From Methanobrevibacter sp. UBA586 (lineage in GTDB: Archaea > Methanobacteriota > Methanobacteria > Methanobacteriales > Methanobacteriaceae), in assembly GCA_002496065.1 (NCBI GenBank), contig DAII01000071.1, forward strand, positions 7,440 through 12,636: 5,197 nt of DNA, in the 5' to 3' direction. The notes below the pieces were generated by a model, which was given only the letters and a program-made list of their open reading frames with translations, searched no databases and was not told the origin of the DNA. The position numbers and the translations under genes were made by a program. Positions 4,606-5,197 of this stretch are shown here, piece after piece (position 1 is the stretch's first letter; the number at the start of each line of letters is the position of its first letter).

Positions 4606-5197
4606 ATGCAGTATCAAGAATTAGTTAATATTTACTCAGAACTAGAAAGTACAACAAAACGTTTGGAAAAAACAGAGATTATAGCAAATTTTTTTAAAAA
4701 ACTTGACGGAGAAACATTATCTGAAGTAGGATTAATGATTCTTGGGAGAGTGTTTCCAGCCTGGAGTGCAGAAGAAATAGGAATTGGAAATAAACTCTTA
4801 ATGCGAGCTGTAGCAGAAGCAATAGGCACAAAACCTGAAAAAGTGGAGGATGCAGTGCGGGACGAAGGGGACATTGGTCTTGCATGCCTCAAACTTTTTC
4901 AAAACAAAAAACAAGTTACCTTTTTTTCACAGCCCCTAACAATTGATTTCGTTTTCAACAGCTTGAGAAAGCTATCCAAAATCACAGGATCCAAATCAAC
5001 CAATCGTAAAATAGCTATTTTATTAGAACTGTTATCTCAGGCAACACCGACAGAGGCAAAATATCTTACAAGAACCGTTGTGGAAGAGCTTAGGATAGGT
5101 GTTGGGGAAGGAGTTATTCGTGATGCAATAGCACAGGCATTTGACATTGATAAAAAGGTTGTTGAACGTGCACAAATGCTTACAAACGATTTAGGAC
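4606..5197 (+). CDS. lig: ATP-dependent DNA ligase, N-terminal part (3'-truncated)
   Basis: The frame is open from ATG 4606 to the window edge: 197 complete codons of a protein usually about 550-560 residues in archaea. What is present is the alpha-helical DNA-binding domain of ligase I-type enzymes: MQYQELVNIYSELESTTKRL, then LGRVFPAW, DEGDIGLA, and ATPTEAKYLTRTVVEELRIGVGEG. The nucleotidyltransferase domain with the catalytic KxDG lysine lies beyond the edge, so activity cannot be judged. Archaeal enzymes of this type seal nicks, including Okazaki fragments, using ATP. The gene starts 9 bases after the disulfide reductase stop with no terminator, so it is probably the third gene of that transcript. 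No Shine-Dalgarno is visible. An in-frame GTG at 4597, directly after the upstream stop, would add three residues (MSNMQYQ); ATG 4606 is preferred because the family commonly starts just before YxELV. Confidence 0.93.
   Translation, partial: MQYQELVNIYSELESTTKRLEKTEIIANFFKKLDGETLSEVGLMILGRVFPAWSAEEIGIGNKLLMRAVAEAIGTKPEKVEDAVRDEGDIGLACLKLFQNKKQVTFFSQPLTIDFVFNSLRKLSKITGSKSTNRKIAILLELLSQATPTEAKYLTRTVVEELRIGVGEGVIRDAIAQAFDIDKKVVERAQMLTNDLG

Noticed and set aside
4632..4892. Minus-strand open frames opposite the DNA ligase
   Set aside because: The + strand encodes a clear ligase N-terminal domain; the antisense products resemble no family I know.

Overview
The window is AT-rich, gene-dense DNA with every gene on the + strand. 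It reads as a methanogenic archaeon of the order Methanobacteriales, most like Methanobrevibacter. The evidence is a Cdc48/VAT-type AAA+ ATPase, a methanogenesis marker protein 8 homologue, a short archaeal ThiC, a ferredoxin:disulfide reductase fused to a rubredoxin domain, an archaeal ATP-dependent DNA ligase, TATA boxes of the TTTATATA type and oligo-T terminators. The genus is an inference from remembered protein similarity; no search was run.

Layout. (1) 1-914: 3' part of a Cdc48-like ATPase, covering the end of the D1-D2 linker and the whole D2 module, closed by a hairpin/T7 terminator at 925-952. (2) 1030-1861: methanogenesis marker 8, split by a one-base frame change at a T5 run (1605-1609). 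The first 193 codons are in one frame and the last 83 in the next. (3) 1878-3152: thiC, 16 bases downstream, with a TTG start chosen by its ribosome binding site. (4) 3222-3575 and 3740-4099: two tandem paralogous glutaredoxin-like genes with CGWC active sites, each with its own TATA box and strong Shine-Dalgarno, separated by a terminator hairpin. (5) 4111-4596: a ferredoxin:disulfide reductase catalytic domain with a C-terminal rubredoxin domain, 11 bases after the second glutaredoxin. (6) 4606-5197: the start of an ATP-dependent DNA ligase, 9 bases further on and cut by the window edge.

How the genes may work together. The second glutaredoxin and the disulfide reductase look like one redox relay: ferredoxin (possibly with the rubredoxin domain) feeds an [4Fe-4S]-assisted disulfide reductase, which reduces a glutaredoxin/NrdH-like carrier. 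In Methanosarcina such a reductase and an NrdH-like protein supply electrons to the class III ribonucleotide reductase. Tight linkage to DNA ligase here fits a DNA-synthesis role but does not prove it. The marker 8 and thiC genes look co-transcribed. The most notable items are the frameshift in a core methanogen gene, the tandem CGWC glutaredoxins next to the reductase, and the CFC in place of CHC in the reductase active site. I see no mobile element, CRISPR array, tRNA, rRNA or wholly novel system.
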